64,000 nt of DNA from Microcoleus sp. FACHB-1515 (GTDB taxonomy: Bacteria; Cyanobacteriota; Cyanobacteriia; Elainellales; Elainellaceae): the NCBI RefSeq assembly GCF_014696105.1, contig NZ_JACJPO010000058.1, positions 43,250 to 107,249 on the forward strand, read 5' to 3'. This document shows positions 1 through 8,552 of this stretch, in pieces; position 1 is the first letter of the stretch; each line of letters begins with the position of its first letter. The translations under genes were made by a program, and so were the position numbers. The notes beneath the pieces were generated by a model. That model was given only the letters and a program-made list of their open reading frames with translations. It did no database searches and had not been told where the DNA came from.

Positions 1-123
1 CCTGCTCGGCAGGAGTCAGCGGAGTTGCAAAGCGCTTGATGCCTTGCGGTTCGCTGGTTTTGGCTGGAGCAGGTGCATTCGGTTCACTTTGTCAAAAAAA
101 GAAGCATCAGGGAGGTGATTCTC

Positions 124-312
124 ATGACGCCAGCAACTTATTCGCGCTTTATTCGGTTTTTGCGAGAAGATTTGGCAATTTCAGATTCCTCGATCGCGAT
201 CGCCCAGCGGCAAGGTCAAGACCCCGGCCTGCTGCCGATGATTCTGTGGCAGTACGGGCTGGTGACGATCGATCAGCTTGACAAAATTTTTGACTGGCTT
301 GAATCAGCGTAG
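124..312 (+). CDS. DUF2949 family small protein
   Basis: A 62-residue protein of unknown function that resembles the cyanobacterial DUF2949 family. The readable signature is the C-terminal half, with ILWQYGLVTIDQLDKIFDWL close to the end. There is no signal peptide or membrane segment, and the protein looks like a small helical cytosolic one. The ATG at 124 is chosen because a near-perfect Shine-Dalgarno GGAGGTGAT lies at 111-119, five bases before it. An in-frame upstream ATG at 73 would put that site inside the gene. The downstream aminotransferase is convergent, so the gene appears to be transcribed alone. Family assignment is by recall of the motif; function unknown. Confidence 0.75.
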   Translation: MTPATYSRFIRFLREDLAISDSSIAIAQRQGQDPGLLPMILWQYGLVTIDQLDKIFDWLESA

Positions 313-358
313 GGGCGATCAGCCTTGGCAAACCGCCCCAAAAATGACGAATGACGAA

Positions 359-1507
359 CTACGAATTAATGGCTTGAGCAGCGGCAGCAATGCCTGCACC
401 CGGATTGAAATTCTCGAATCCGAGTTCCTGTAGAACCGCTTCGAGTGCGCCGATCGCCGTCAGGATGTCCCGATCGCTGACAAATCCCAGATGGCCGACG
501 CGGAAAATTTTGCCTTTCAGATGATCTTGGCCTCCGGCTGTGGCGATGTCGAAGCGTTTTTTCAGCAGCGATCGAATCTGTTCGGCATCGACTCCGGTAG
601 GAGCGATCGCGGTAATGGCCGGACTCGACGCACCATCAGCCGCAAATAACGGCAAACTCAAAGCTTTTGCGGCGGCTCTGGTCGCTCGCATGTGGCGCTG
701 ATGTCGGGCAAAGATTGCTTCAAGTCCTTCCGCCTGCATCATCTTCAGAGCGGCTTGCAGACCGAAATACATGTTCACGGGTGGCGTGAATGGATGGCTG
801 TTTTTGGCGGCTTCTTTGCGATATTTGCCCAAATCGAGGTAGAACTTCGGCAGTTTTGCGGTTGCGTAGGCTTCCCAGGCTTTCGGGCTGACGGCGACAA
901 AGCCGAGTCCGGGCGGCAGCATGTAGCCTTTTTGCGATCCCGACGCGACCACATCTAAGCCCCACTGGTCGATCGGCAGATGCACGGCTCCCAAACTCGT
1001 CACGGCATCGACCATGATCAGTGCACCGTGCGCTTTGACGTGGCGGTTGATCGTTTCTAAGTCGTTGAGAACGCCTGTTGAGGTTTCGCTGTGGGTGATG
1101 ACGACGGCTTTGATCGTGCGCTCTGTATCCGCTTCTAATTTTTCGCGAAAGACTTCCGGGTCGAGCGGTTTGCCCCATTCTGCGGTCACGGGTTCGACGT
1201 TTAATCCGTAGGCTTCGGCCACTTTCACCCACCGTTCGCCAAATTTGCCGTTGTTGCCGACTAAGACGCGATCGCCCGGACTCAAAAAGTTAATCATGCC
1301 TGCTTCCATTGCGCCTGTGCCGCTCGCGGTAAGGATCAGCACGTCGCTTTCGGTTTGGTGCAGCCACTTTAAGCCCTGTGTGACTTCCGCGATGATGCTC
1401 TCAAAGTCTTTGGTGCGGTGGCCGATCGGATGCTTTGCCATTGCCAGCAAGACTTTTTCGGGCACGGGAGTCGGCCCCGGAATCATCAGCATGAGTTTGT
1501 CGTCCAT
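359..1507 (-). CDS. Alanine-glyoxylate / serine-pyruvate aminotransferase family protein (class V, PLP)
   Basis: PLP-dependent class V aminotransferase of 382 residues, normal for the family. Its expected role is amination of glyoxylate or pyruvate from alanine or serine, i.e. photorespiratory glyoxylate metabolism. The N-terminal MIPGPTPVPEKV is the family hallmark. GTGAMEAG near residues 63-70 binds the PLP phosphate, VDAVTSLGA holds the PLP-contacting Asp, and SGSQKGYMLPPG carries the Schiff-base lysine at about residue 193. The frame stays open upstream to 1819, but that extension looks non-coding. The ATG at 1507 has GGAAGGA just before it and matches the family start. Cyanobacterial members are often labelled 'soluble hydrogenase 42 kDa subunit', a historical name that the sequence does not support. 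Substrate preference cannot be read. Confidence 0.92.
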   Translation of the reverse strand: MDDKLMLMIPGPTPVPEKVLLAMAKHPIGHRTKDFESIIAEVTQGLKWLHQTESDVLILTASGTGAMEAGMINFLSPGDRVLVGNNGKFGERWVKVAEAYGLNVEPVTAEWGKPLDPEVFREKLEADTERTIKAVVITHSETSTGVLNDLETINRHVKAHGALIMVDAVTSLGAVHLPIDQWGLDVVASGSQKGYMLPPGLGFVAVSPKAWEAYATAKLPKFYLDLGKYRKEAAKNSHPFTPPVNMYFGLQAALKMMQAEGLEAIFARHQRHMRATRAAAKALSLPLFAADGASSPAITAIAPTGVDAEQIRSLLKKRFDIATAGGQDHLKGKIFRVGHLGFVSDRDILTAIGALEAVLQELGFENFNPGAGIAAAAQAINS

Positions 1508-2041
1508 CAGTTCCTTCCTGCTTCTAGGTTGAGTAATTCTTGCGCCAGCGCTCAAAAATTCGGTGCATTGGTTCGTCGGATGCGGCTGCGGACGAAGCCC
1601 AAAGTTCGCAAGCGTATGATCCAGAATGCCATAAGTTCTGATGGACTGAGCGCGATCGATTGGCGGCAGCGATCGCACGTCAATCAAATCATTCTTTTTG
1701 CGAATTGGATCGATTCCTGCGGACAGCGCTTCGCGGCCAGCAAAGCTGATCCGGAACGGATCGCCCTTCAGACTACTTCTGGTTTCCGAGCCAGTGGAGT
1801 GTTGGGGTTGCCCCCACACACACCTCCAACCCCAGCAGGGAGAGTCCTCCCATGCACCCGACGCAAGGGGTTACTCGCAAGGTTATGTCGCGCTTCGCAT
1901 TTGCTTTCCCGCCGCGTCCCTCGTGCTACTCGCTTCCCTCACGCTCACCCCTCACCCCTAACTTGCGGTAGACGCTGAACTGTCTAAAATCGAGGATATC
2001 TAGGGCAGACTGAATCTCGATCGACTCCACTCGGTAGTGCA
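1508..2041. other. Intergenic region, divergent promoters likely
   Basis: 534 bases between the divergently transcribed aminotransferase and acyltransferase genes, so it should hold both promoters. Long open frames cross it on both strands, but their translations show no recognisable domain. No tRNA-like GTTCRANNC arm was seen. The right half (about 1798-1965) has a different texture and is listed separately as a possible dispersed repeat. Confidence 0.5.
1798..1965. repeat. Possible dispersed intergenic repeat
   Basis: This stretch starts with GGGGTTG matched by CAACCCC about 17 bases later, which could form a hairpin. It continues with CCGACGCAAGGGGTTACTCG and short pyrimidine-rich near-repeats of CTCGCTTCCCTCACGCTCACC type. 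The texture is unlike both flanking genes and resembles dispersed non-coding elements known from other cyanobacterial genomes. Only one copy lies in this window, so the repeat status is inference from appearance. Confidence 0.3.
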
Positions 2042-3061
2042 ATGAAGACAACCCTAACTCCGCTCATGGTCGTTCAGCCTGCATTCGGCGATCGCTGGAG
2101 TTGGTTCGATCGATTCTGTCTGTGGTATCCGCCTGCCTGGTTGATTTTGTTTAATCGCCACTGGCAGCACTATCACGATGATCCCGACGGCTGGAACTGG
2201 CTGGAATATGCTTTGTTTTTGGTTCCCGCAGGCTTTTACGTCGCGCTGCTGATTCGCTGGCTGCGGTTGGGCTGTCGATCGCCCCGTCCTTCGGATCAGC
2301 CTGTGGATTTGCAGTATCAGCAGGCGTTTCGCGATGAAATTTTAGTGCCGATCGTCGATCGCTACTTTCGTGCTGAACTGCATCAGGCTGAAAATTTGCC
2401 TGCGGCAGGTTCAATTCTCGTCACGCTCAATCATGCCGGAATGTGCTTTCCCTGGGATTTCATCGCGCTGGGTGTGCTGCTGGGTCGTGAACGGGATTGG
2501 ACGGTGCAGCCTGTAGCGCATGAATTGTTTTTCGATCATCCCTGGCTGCGCTGGTGGCTTCCCTCTGGCTGGTCGCAAGTTTTGGGCGGGGTGCGGGCAG
2601 AGCGCGAACCGTTTGCTGAAGCGATCGCCACGCTTGCCGATACTCCAAATCAAGCATTACTCTATGCCCCGGAAGGCTGGCGCGGTCTGGCAAAAGGCTG
2701 GCGGCATCGCTATCAGCTCACGACGTTTGATCCCAGCTTTGTGCGACTGTGCGATCGCCACCAAGTTCCGATCCTGCCCACCATCTGCATCGGCAGCGAA
2801 AATCTGCATCCGTTCACCGTCAATCTTGCGAAGCTCGGACGCTGGCTGAAGCTGCCGCTGTTTCCCATTTCGCCCCTCGTTGTAGCGTTTGTGCTGTTTC
2901 CTTCGCTGGGCGTTTGGGCGGTGCGATCGCGTCTGCACTACTTCATTCAGCCGATCGAGCGACTCGATCAAGATTCATTTCAATCCACTTCTGATGCGTA
3001 TGCTTGGGCGCAACGGTTGCGATCGAAACTGCAAGCAGCGATCGATCGACTCCGGCAGTAG
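2042..3061 (+). CDS. PlsC-like lysophospholipid acyltransferase family protein
   Basis: 339-residue membrane-associated protein, probably an acyl transferase acting on a glycerolipid or lysophospholipid. NHAGMCFPWD at about residues 130-139 resembles the NHx(n)D catalytic block of the PlsC/LPLAT superfamily, with a longer spacer than usual. YAPEGWRG near residue 205 corresponds to the FPEGTRS-type phosphate-binding motif. Hydrophobic segments lie around residues 25-35, 55-75 and 270-295. The ATG at 2042 has only a weak upstream ribosome site. The gene stands alone, 59 bases before the ABM-domain gene on the same strand. Superfamily is fairly clear; the exact substrate is not. Confidence 0.65.
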   Translation: MKTTLTPLMVVQPAFGDRWSWFDRFCLWYPPAWLILFNRHWQHYHDDPDGWNWLEYALFLVPAGFYVALLIRWLRLGCRSPRPSDQPVDLQYQQAFRDEILVPIVDRYFRAELHQAENLPAAGSILVTLNHAGMCFPWDFIALGVLLGRERDWTVQPVAHELFFDHPWLRWWLPSGWSQVLGGVRAEREPFAEAIATLADTPNQALLYAPEGWRGLAKGWRHRYQLTTFDPSFVRLCDRHQVPILPTICIGSENLHPFTVNLAKLGRWLKLPLFPISPLVVAFVLFPSLGVWAVRSRLHYFIQPIERLDQDSFQSTSDAYAWAQRLRSKLQAAIDRLRQ

Positions 3062-3120
3062 ACATTATCGTGATGATTGAAGAATAATCAAGTCAGATTT
3101 TTAGTTCTGGAGCCTGTGGA

Positions 3121-3735
3121 ATGGTGCAGATCGATCGCGCAAATACAATCAGCGTTGGCCTGGATCTGTACACGGTTGCCGATCGTCATCAGGCGGATTT
3201 AGTCGAAGCGATCGCGGAGCAGATTCAAGCCTGGAGCGCGAATCCTTTCTTTCGATCGACCAGCGTTCACCGCAGTCTCGATGGTGTTCGTGTTTTCACT
3301 TACAGCCAGTGGGAGCCGAAGTTTGATCACCGCAGCTTGAATCGTCTGGAGCGATTTGCCGAATTTTTCCCGCCCGATGCGCTTCAGCTTGAAGTAACTG
3401 CCAGTCGATCAACGTCTACCGAGGTGGAAATCAAGGTCGGTACAACGATCACTCACTTGGCCGAATTTAGAATGCAGCCTGTCAACCAACCGGAAATGGT
3501 GAAGCGCACAACTGAAGAACTCGATCGCGCCATGAGTTCACCCGGCTTGATCTCAGCCACCTTTCACCGCAGTCTCGACGGCACACGCATGTTCAACTAC
3601 GGCCAATGGGAAAGTCAAGCAGCGTTTGAGGCAATTTTGAAACAGCCCGGATTCAACCCGGATGAACCATATTGGAAGGGTTTGGCTCGCAATGAGTTTC
3701 ATCTGTATCAAGTGACGCACGTGGTTGGTGGCTGA
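3121..3735 (+). CDS. Tandem antibiotic biosynthesis monooxygenase (ABM) domain protein
   Basis: 204-residue protein made of two ABM-type ferredoxin-like domains, about residues 10-100 and 105-200. The duplication is visible in the strand/loop block HRSLDGVRVFTYSQWE in the first half and HRSLDGTRMFNYGQWES in the second. Single ABM domains usually dimerise, so an internal tandem repeat would make a monomeric pseudo-dimer. Members of the superfamily include quinol monooxygenases and haem-degrading enzymes, but many have no assigned substrate. No signal peptide. The ATG at 3121 follows CTGGAG. It ends six bases before a convergent protease gene. Domain call fairly sure; function open. Confidence 0.75.
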   Translation: MVQIDRANTISVGLDLYTVADRHQADLVEAIAEQIQAWSANPFFRSTSVHRSLDGVRVFTYSQWEPKFDHRSLNRLERFAEFFPPDALQLEVTASRSTSTEVEIKVGTTITHLAEFRMQPVNQPEMVKRTTEELDRAMSSPGLISATFHRSLDGTRMFNYGQWESQAAFEAILKQPGFNPDEPYWKGLARNEFHLYQVTHVVGG

Positions 3736-3740
3736 AAGGT

Positions 3741-4466
3741 TCACTCGATCGCCCAGCCCAACCGCGTCGGCTGCTGATAAATTCGCTTGAGCGTGTTTAC
3801 GTCTCTGGCAGAAATTGCGGCTGGATTGCGAACCTGAGAAAAGTACAGCGCGTCAGTCGGCTCCAAGCTGTGTCCCCAGATTCCCAAAGCGTGACCGAGT
3901 TCGTGACGGGCGGCAGCTTGCAGATAATTCGCCGTTTGGTCAGGACGCAGCCAGATTTGCAAGCGGTGCGCGAGAAGTGGGGGATCGGTGGAGCGATCGA
4001 TCCCCACTTCAAATCGTGTCTCTGCCGATCGCACCCGTCCCAATTCGCCTCGGTTCCACTGTAAGGGCGGCGTTCTGCACCAAATCGCAATGTCGGCAGT
4101 TTCAGCGCGATCGACCGTCACCAGCGGCAAATACACCGTCCACTCTCCGATCGCCTGCTGCACAGCGTCCACCCAGTTCGATCGATCGGACGGTTCGACA
4201 AAGACGCGAATCGGAAAGCGCGACCAGATGAGATAGCCCATTGCGATCGGTTCGATTTGCTCGAAGTAGTCGCCTTGATCGTCAGGTTGCCAGCGATTGA
4301 GAGAGGCAGGAAGCGGATGCACCTGTGGGATAGGTGCGATGTCGCTCGATCGCGGATTGGAATCAAAGAACGATTCTTGCGCGTGAACGGGAAGCAGCAG
4401 GCTCAGTGAAAGGGAGGCGATCAGCGCGATCGCCCAGCAGAGCGCTCTACGCCAGCCAGCCCGCAC
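3741..4466 (-). CDS. Secreted metzincin-like zinc metalloprotease
   Basis: 241-residue protein with a clear Sec signal peptide (RAGWRRALCWAIALIASLS, cleavage after VHAQ or just before it), so it acts in the periplasm or outside. The zinc site is HELGHALGIWGHS starting at residue 188. It gives HExxHxxG followed by a third histidine one residue later than the canonical metzincin spacing. A conserved-looking DALYFSQV block follows. The start is GTG at 4466, needed to include the signal peptide, and it overlaps the 3' end of secG by 20 bases on the same strand. It is probably the last gene of the ABC-F/gpmI/secG run. Substrate unknown. Confidence 0.72.
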   Translation of the reverse strand: MRAGWRRALCWAIALIASLSLSLLLPVHAQESFFDSNPRSSDIAPIPQVHPLPASLNRWQPDDQGDYFEQIEPIAMGYLIWSRFPIRVFVEPSDRSNWVDAVQQAIGEWTVYLPLVTVDRAETADIAIWCRTPPLQWNRGELGRVRSAETRFEVGIDRSTDPPLLAHRLQIWLRPDQTANYLQAAARHELGHALGIWGHSLEPTDALYFSQVRNPAAISARDVNTLKRIYQQPTRLGWAIE

Positions 4467-4677
4467 TGAGAATCACCGTCAAGCCCATAAACAAAACGGT
4501 CAGCGTCCACGTCACGCGATTGAGCGTGGTTTCGGCGCTTTTGGTGCTGGTGAACAGTTGCGCCTGTCCGCCCAAGCCGCCCAAGCCGTCGCCTTTGGGA
4601 CTGTGCAGGAGGACAAGCACGATCAGGCCAACAGCGGCGATCGCCCAAATTACTTGAAGAATGGTTGTCAGGGTCAT
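4447..4677 (-). CDS. secG: Preprotein translocase subunit SecG
   Basis: 76-residue membrane protein, the accessory subunit of the SecYEG translocon in the plasma and thylakoid membranes. It has two transmembrane segments, about residues 4-22 (ILQVIWAIAAVGLIVLVLL) and 53-72. The cytosolic loop between them has the hallmark HSPKGDGLGGLGGQAQLF. The ATG at 4677 gives MTLTTILQ; an in-frame TTG 24 bases upstream is unlikely. It lies 56 bases downstream of gpmI, a pairing common in cyanobacteria, and overlaps the next gene at its 3' end. Confidence 0.92.
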   Translation of the reverse strand: MTLTTILQVIWAIAAVGLIVLVLLHSPKGDGLGGLGGQAQLFTSTKSAETTLNRVTWTLTVLFMGLTVILSAGWLA

Positions 4678-4733
4678 AGTCTCAACGTCACGGGAATCCA
4701 AAAGGTGCAGTAGTTTCTATTGTTCCACATCGC

Positions 4734-6332
4734 CTAGAGAGAGAGGCGAACCGGAGTGCGATTGGCGCGAACGTCGAATTCAACTGGAACGATCATCGAT
4801 CGACCCGTCATTTCTTCGGGCTGCGGCAGTTGCAAAATGTCAAGAATCGTCGGCGCAATGTCGGACAGGCGACCATCCGATCGCAAATTCACGTCTGTGC
4901 CATGACCGGGAATTTTGCGCTTTTCGCCTTCTACCAAAATAAACGGAACCGGATTAGTCGTGTGTGCCGTCCAGGGATTGCCCTGCTCATCAAACATGAC
5001 TTCGGCGTTGCCGTGATCCGCGATGATGATCGTCGTTCCGCCTGCGCGAATGATGCTGTCCAAAAGCCGACCAAGCTGGCGATCGACCGTTTCCAGTGCT
5101 TTCACCGTTGCGTCCATCTGCCCCGTGTGGCCGACCATATCGGGATTCGCGTAGTTGATCACAATCAGCGAATAGATTTGCTTTTCGACCGCTTTGATCG
5201 CAACATCGGTGGCGGCGGCGGCAGACATGGCCGGAGCGCGATCGTAAGTCGCCACCATCGGACTTTGCACGAGTTCGCGGTCTTCACCGGGGAACGGATC
5301 TTCGATGCCGCCGTTGAAGAAGTAGGTGACGTGGGCGTATTTTTCGGTTTCTGCCGTGCGGAACTGCTTCAGGTTGTGCTGGGCGATCACCTGGCCGAGG
5401 ATGTTGTTGAGGTTTTGCGGCTCAAAGGCGACTGCAACCGGAAAGCTGGGATCGTACTGGGTGAACGTGGCGTAGGCCAAAGGTGCGATCAAGTCGCGAT
5501 CGAAGCCCTTGAAATCGGGATCGATTAAAGCTTGCGTCAGTTCGCGGGCGCGATCGGGTCGGAAGTTGTAGAAAATCACGCCGTCGCTGGGAGCGATCGC
5601 TCCGGGCGCGAGGCGCACAGGCGGAATAAATTCGTCGGTTGTGCCCTCGGCGTAGGCGGCTTGCAGAATTTCGGTTGCCGATTTGCCTGCGCCTGCGCCG
5701 TCTGTGGTGATCACGTCGTACATCTGCTTGACGCGATCCCATCTGTGGTCACGATCCATTGCGAAGTAGCGTCCGCCCATTGTCACCATTTGACCGACGC
5801 CGATTTCAGCGATGTAGCGGTTGATGGTGGCGATCGCCTCAATGCCGTCCGTCGGCTTTGTATCGCGTCCATCCGTAATGACATGGATGCAAACTTCCGA
5901 GATGCCTTGCGCTTTGGCAAGCTGAAGCAGGCCGCGCAAATGGCTGATGTGCGAGTGAACGCCGCCCTCAGAACACAAGCCGATCAGGTGCAGCTTGCCG
6001 GACGAGTGGCGCACTTTGTCACAGGTTTGCAGCAGTGCTTGATTTTGCAGAATCGAGCCGTCTTCGACCGCATCCGTAATCCGCACGAGTTCCTGCGGCA
6101 CGACGCGCCCCGCGCCGATGTTGAGATGTCCGACTTCGGAGTTGCCCATCTGTCCGTCTGGCAGACCAACATCTTTGCCCGATGTGCGAATCAAGGTGTG
6201 AGGATATGCTGCCCACAGGCTGTCCATCACGGGCGTATTGGCCGCAGCAACGGCATTTCCCTCCGCGTCTTCTCGATATCCCCAACCATCTAAAATCACC
6301 AGCACCACAGGAGAAACTGGCGGTTGTGCCAT
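4734..6332 (-). CDS. gpmI: 2,3-bisphosphoglycerate-independent phosphoglycerate mutase
   Basis: Cytosolic glycolytic/gluconeogenic enzyme interconverting 3- and 2-phosphoglycerate through a phosphoserine intermediate, with two Mn ions. The protein has 532 residues, the usual length. VLVILDGWGYRED at the N-terminus holds the first metal-binding Asp, and GQMGNSEVGHLNIGAGR places the catalytic serine at about residue 65. ITDGRDTKP, NFRPDRARE and ADHGNAE are further family blocks. ATG 6332 is preferred over an upstream in-frame start at 6437, because family members begin a few residues before the VLVILDG strand. It sits between the ABC-F gene (108 bases upstream) and secG. Confidence 0.95.
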   Translation of the reverse strand: MAQPPVSPVVLVILDGWGYREDAEGNAVAAANTPVMDSLWAAYPHTLIRTSGKDVGLPDGQMGNSEVGHLNIGAGRVVPQELVRITDAVEDGSILQNQALLQTCDKVRHSSGKLHLIGLCSEGGVHSHISHLRGLLQLAKAQGISEVCIHVITDGRDTKPTDGIEAIATINRYIAEIGVGQMVTMGGRYFAMDRDHRWDRVKQMYDVITTDGAGAGKSATEILQAAYAEGTTDEFIPPVRLAPGAIAPSDGVIFYNFRPDRARELTQALIDPDFKGFDRDLIAPLAYATFTQYDPSFPVAVAFEPQNLNNILGQVIAQHNLKQFRTAETEKYAHVTYFFNGGIEDPFPGEDRELVQSPMVATYDRAPAMSAAAATDVAIKAVEKQIYSLIVINYANPDMVGHTGQMDATVKALETVDRQLGRLLDSIIRAGGTTIIIADHGNAEVMFDEQGNPWTAHTTNPVPFILVEGEKRKIPGHGTDVNLRSDGRLSDIAPTILDILQLPQPEEMTGRSMIVPVEFDVRANRTPVRLSL

Positions 6333-6440
6333 GTGGATAGCCCTTGTTTCGATTGTGTAGAAGTTTTTCTCAGCAATAATAGCATCGAAGCCCTGATGGA
6401 GTTTCGCAATTGCTACGGTAGCGCCTGTTGTGATCACCGA

Positions 6441-8147
6441 TTAAGCTTTTTTCGCCTTTTCCTTCTGCTTTTGCTTTTCACGCTTAGCAGCGGCTTTGGC
6501 AGCTTTTTCGGCTTCGATCGCTTCCAGTCTGGCTTTGTCTTTTTCCTCGGCCAGCTTATCTAAATAGTAGTGATAGTCGCCTCGATAGAGGCGCAGTTCT
6601 CCATCGCGAATTTCGACAATTTTGTTCGCCACTTGCGAAATGAAGTAGCGATCGTGCGACACGACAATCACCGTCCCATCGTAGTTTTGAATGGCCGATT
6701 CCAGCATTTCTTTGGCCGGAATGTCGAGGTGATTGGTCGGCTCATCGAGGATCAAAAGATTCGCGGGACGCAGCAGCATCTTTGCCAGTGCAAGCCGCGC
6801 TTTTTCTCCACCGCTGAGGGCTGAAACTAACTTGAAGACCGTATCGCTGCTGAACAAAAATCGTCCCAGGAGCGTCCGAACTTCTTCATTTGTCCAGTCC
6901 GGTACTTCGTCGTGAATGGTGTCCATCACCGACTTTTCTAAGTCTAGTGCTTCCGCTTGATTCTGTTCAAAATAACCGGGGATCACGTTATGGTTTCCTA
7001 ACATCACCGTGCCCTCGGTCGGCTCCTCCATGCCCATGATCAAATGCAGGAGGGTCGATTTTCCGGCTCCGTTGGGACCCACAAAGGCAATCCGATCGCC
7101 CCGCTCAATCAATAACTCCGCCCCCAAAAACAGAATTTTCTCGCCATAGGTATGCGTCAAATCTTTAATCTCCACAACTTCGCGCCCGCTACGCGGAGCC
7201 GGAGGAAACCGAAATTGCAGCGATCGCACATCGCTATCCGGCGCTTCAATTCGCTCAATTTTCTCCAATTGCTTTTCACGACTTTTTGCCTGGGTGCTGC
7301 GCGTCGCACTGGCGCGGAATCGATCGACAAACGCCTGCTGTTTTTCTAATTCTTTTTGCTGCCGCTCAAAAGCGCTCAGTTGCGCGAGTTTTGCTTCTTC
7401 TTTCTGTGCCAGATAAGCCGAATAATTACCCAGATAAGTGGTGGAAACGCCGCGTTCAGTTTCGACAATTTGCGTACAGAGTCGATCGAGAAATTCCCGG
7501 TCGTGAGAGACAATCACCATCGGGGTTGTTAAGCCTTTGAGATAGATTTCCAGCCATTCGATCGTCTCCAGATCGAGATGGTTTGTCGGTTCGTCCAGCA
7601 GCAGCAAATCCGGCGACTGCAAGAGAATTTTTCCTAAACTCATTCGCATCTGCCAGCCGCCGCTGAAGGCACTCACCAGTCGATCGCCATCTTCCGCTTC
7701 AAAGCCCAATTCCGGCAGAATTTTCTCGATTCGCGCTTCTAGGCCGTAGCCATCCATGCCTTCAAACTGACGCTGAAGCTTATCCATTTTGTGAATCAGG
7801 CGATCGAGTTCTTTCGCATCCGCCGTTTCCATCTGCCGATGCACTTCGCCTAAAGCTTCATGAACGCGATTGGCTTCCCCAAACGCCCGCCAAAATTCTT
7901 CGCGTACCGTCCGTGTGGGATCAACCTCGAATTCCTGAGTGAGATAGGCAATGTGGAGACTGTTGGGGCGGATGACTTCGCCGCTGGTTGGTTCAATTTC
8001 TCCGGCAATGATCTTGAGCTGCGTCGATTTTCCGGCTCCGTTGACACCCACTAAGCCGATCCGATCGCCCACCTTCACTTCCCAACTGACATCCTTGAGG
8101 ACTTCGCCAGTCGGATAAATTTTACTGATATGTTCGAGTCGCAGCAT
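6441..8147 (-). CDS. ABC-F family ATP-binding protein (ribosome-associated type)
   Basis: 568-residue soluble protein with two ABC ATPase domains and no membrane segments, the ABC-F architecture. These proteins bind the ribosomal E site and relieve stalled or antibiotic-blocked translation. Walker A sequences are GVNGAGKST (about residue 37) and GPNGAGKST (about residue 357). Signature motifs are FSGGWQMR and LSGGEKARL, and both Walker B motifs read LLLDEPTNHLD or LILDEPTNHLD. The linker between domains is charged and helical. The tail is Lys/Ala/Glu-rich, ending in KQKQKEKAKKA, probably an rRNA contact. The ATG at 8147 begins MLRLEHISKIYPTG. It is likely the first gene of a leftward operon with gpmI and secG. 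Confidence 0.9.
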   Translation of the reverse strand: MLRLEHISKIYPTGEVLKDVSWEVKVGDRIGLVGVNGAGKSTQLKIIAGEIEPTSGEVIRPNSLHIAYLTQEFEVDPTRTVREEFWRAFGEANRVHEALGEVHRQMETADAKELDRLIHKMDKLQRQFEGMDGYGLEARIEKILPELGFEAEDGDRLVSAFSGGWQMRMSLGKILLQSPDLLLLDEPTNHLDLETIEWLEIYLKGLTTPMVIVSHDREFLDRLCTQIVETERGVSTTYLGNYSAYLAQKEEAKLAQLSAFERQQKELEKQQAFVDRFRASATRSTQAKSREKQLEKIERIEAPDSDVRSLQFRFPPAPRSGREVVEIKDLTHTYGEKILFLGAELLIERGDRIAFVGPNGAGKSTLLHLIMGMEEPTEGTVMLGNHNVIPGYFEQNQAEALDLEKSVMDTIHDEVPDWTNEEVRTLLGRFLFSSDTVFKLVSALSGGEKARLALAKMLLRPANLLILDEPTNHLDIPAKEMLESAIQNYDGTVIVVSHDRYFISQVANKIVEIRDGELRLYRGDYHYYLDKLAEEKDKARLEAIEAEKAAKAAAKREKQKQKEKAKKA

Positions 8148-8552
8148 GAAATTGAAGTCTCCAGGGTGGAAAATGGCCGATCGATTGCCTTCATAAATGT
8201 TAACCGTTCATGAATCACCTTGCTTGGTTTTCTGCGGCTTCAAAAACCTTCAATTGAAAATCATCAAGAATTTACACAGTTGCTCTGCAACTCAGTAGAA
8301 ATTCCTAAGTAAAATCAAGGAGGCTAGAAGTGTTATATCCCTTACTCTGCAAAGAACCGATTCGGGGTTCACCCGCTTCTATGATTCCTGCATCTATTCC
8401 GGACTTCAGGTTTGCATCACGAAAATTTGATTGAATGCTTCACAAAGCTTTATTTTTGTGGCGATTTTTCAAGCTAGCGATCGAGCTTCGCTGGCGGCGC
8501 ATTGCTAATTTCACGGTTCTGCTGCAATTTCTTCACTCTTTGATCGACTCGC
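8148..8552. other. Intergenic region containing a possible small gene
   Basis: 405 bases between the divergent ABC-F gene and the GGDEF-EAL gene. It is AT-richer than the flanks. The only structured item is the candidate small ORF at 8330-8434 with its strong ribosome-binding site. No tRNA and no clear terminator were found. The promoter for the leftward ABC-F operon should lie in the left part. Confidence 0.5.
8330..8434 (+). CDS. Candidate 34-residue small protein or leader peptide
   Basis: A short ORF starting with GTG at 8330, preceded at 8317-8323 by a perfect AAGGAGG Shine-Dalgarno with six bases of spacing, one of the best ribosome sites in the window. The product begins (M)LYPLLCKEPIRGSP, continues with Pro- and Ser-containing sequence and ends RFASRKFD. 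It has no obvious transmembrane helix and a basic C-terminus. It lies 118 bases upstream of the GGDEF-EAL gene on the same strand. It could be a free small protein, a leader peptide, or chance. I do not recognise a family. Confidence 0.45.
   Translation: MLYPLLCKEPIRGSPASMIPASIPDFRFASRKFD

Noticed and set aside
1..123. Possible gene fragment running off the left edge on the minus strand
   Set aside because: A frame reading APAPAKTSEPQGIKRF-like sequence exists but has no start codon between an upstream stop and the window edge, so it cannot be supported.
1508..1819. N-terminal extension of the aminotransferase
   Set aside because: The open frame continues for 104 codons, but the sequence is unlike the family and ATG 1507 has a good ribosome site.
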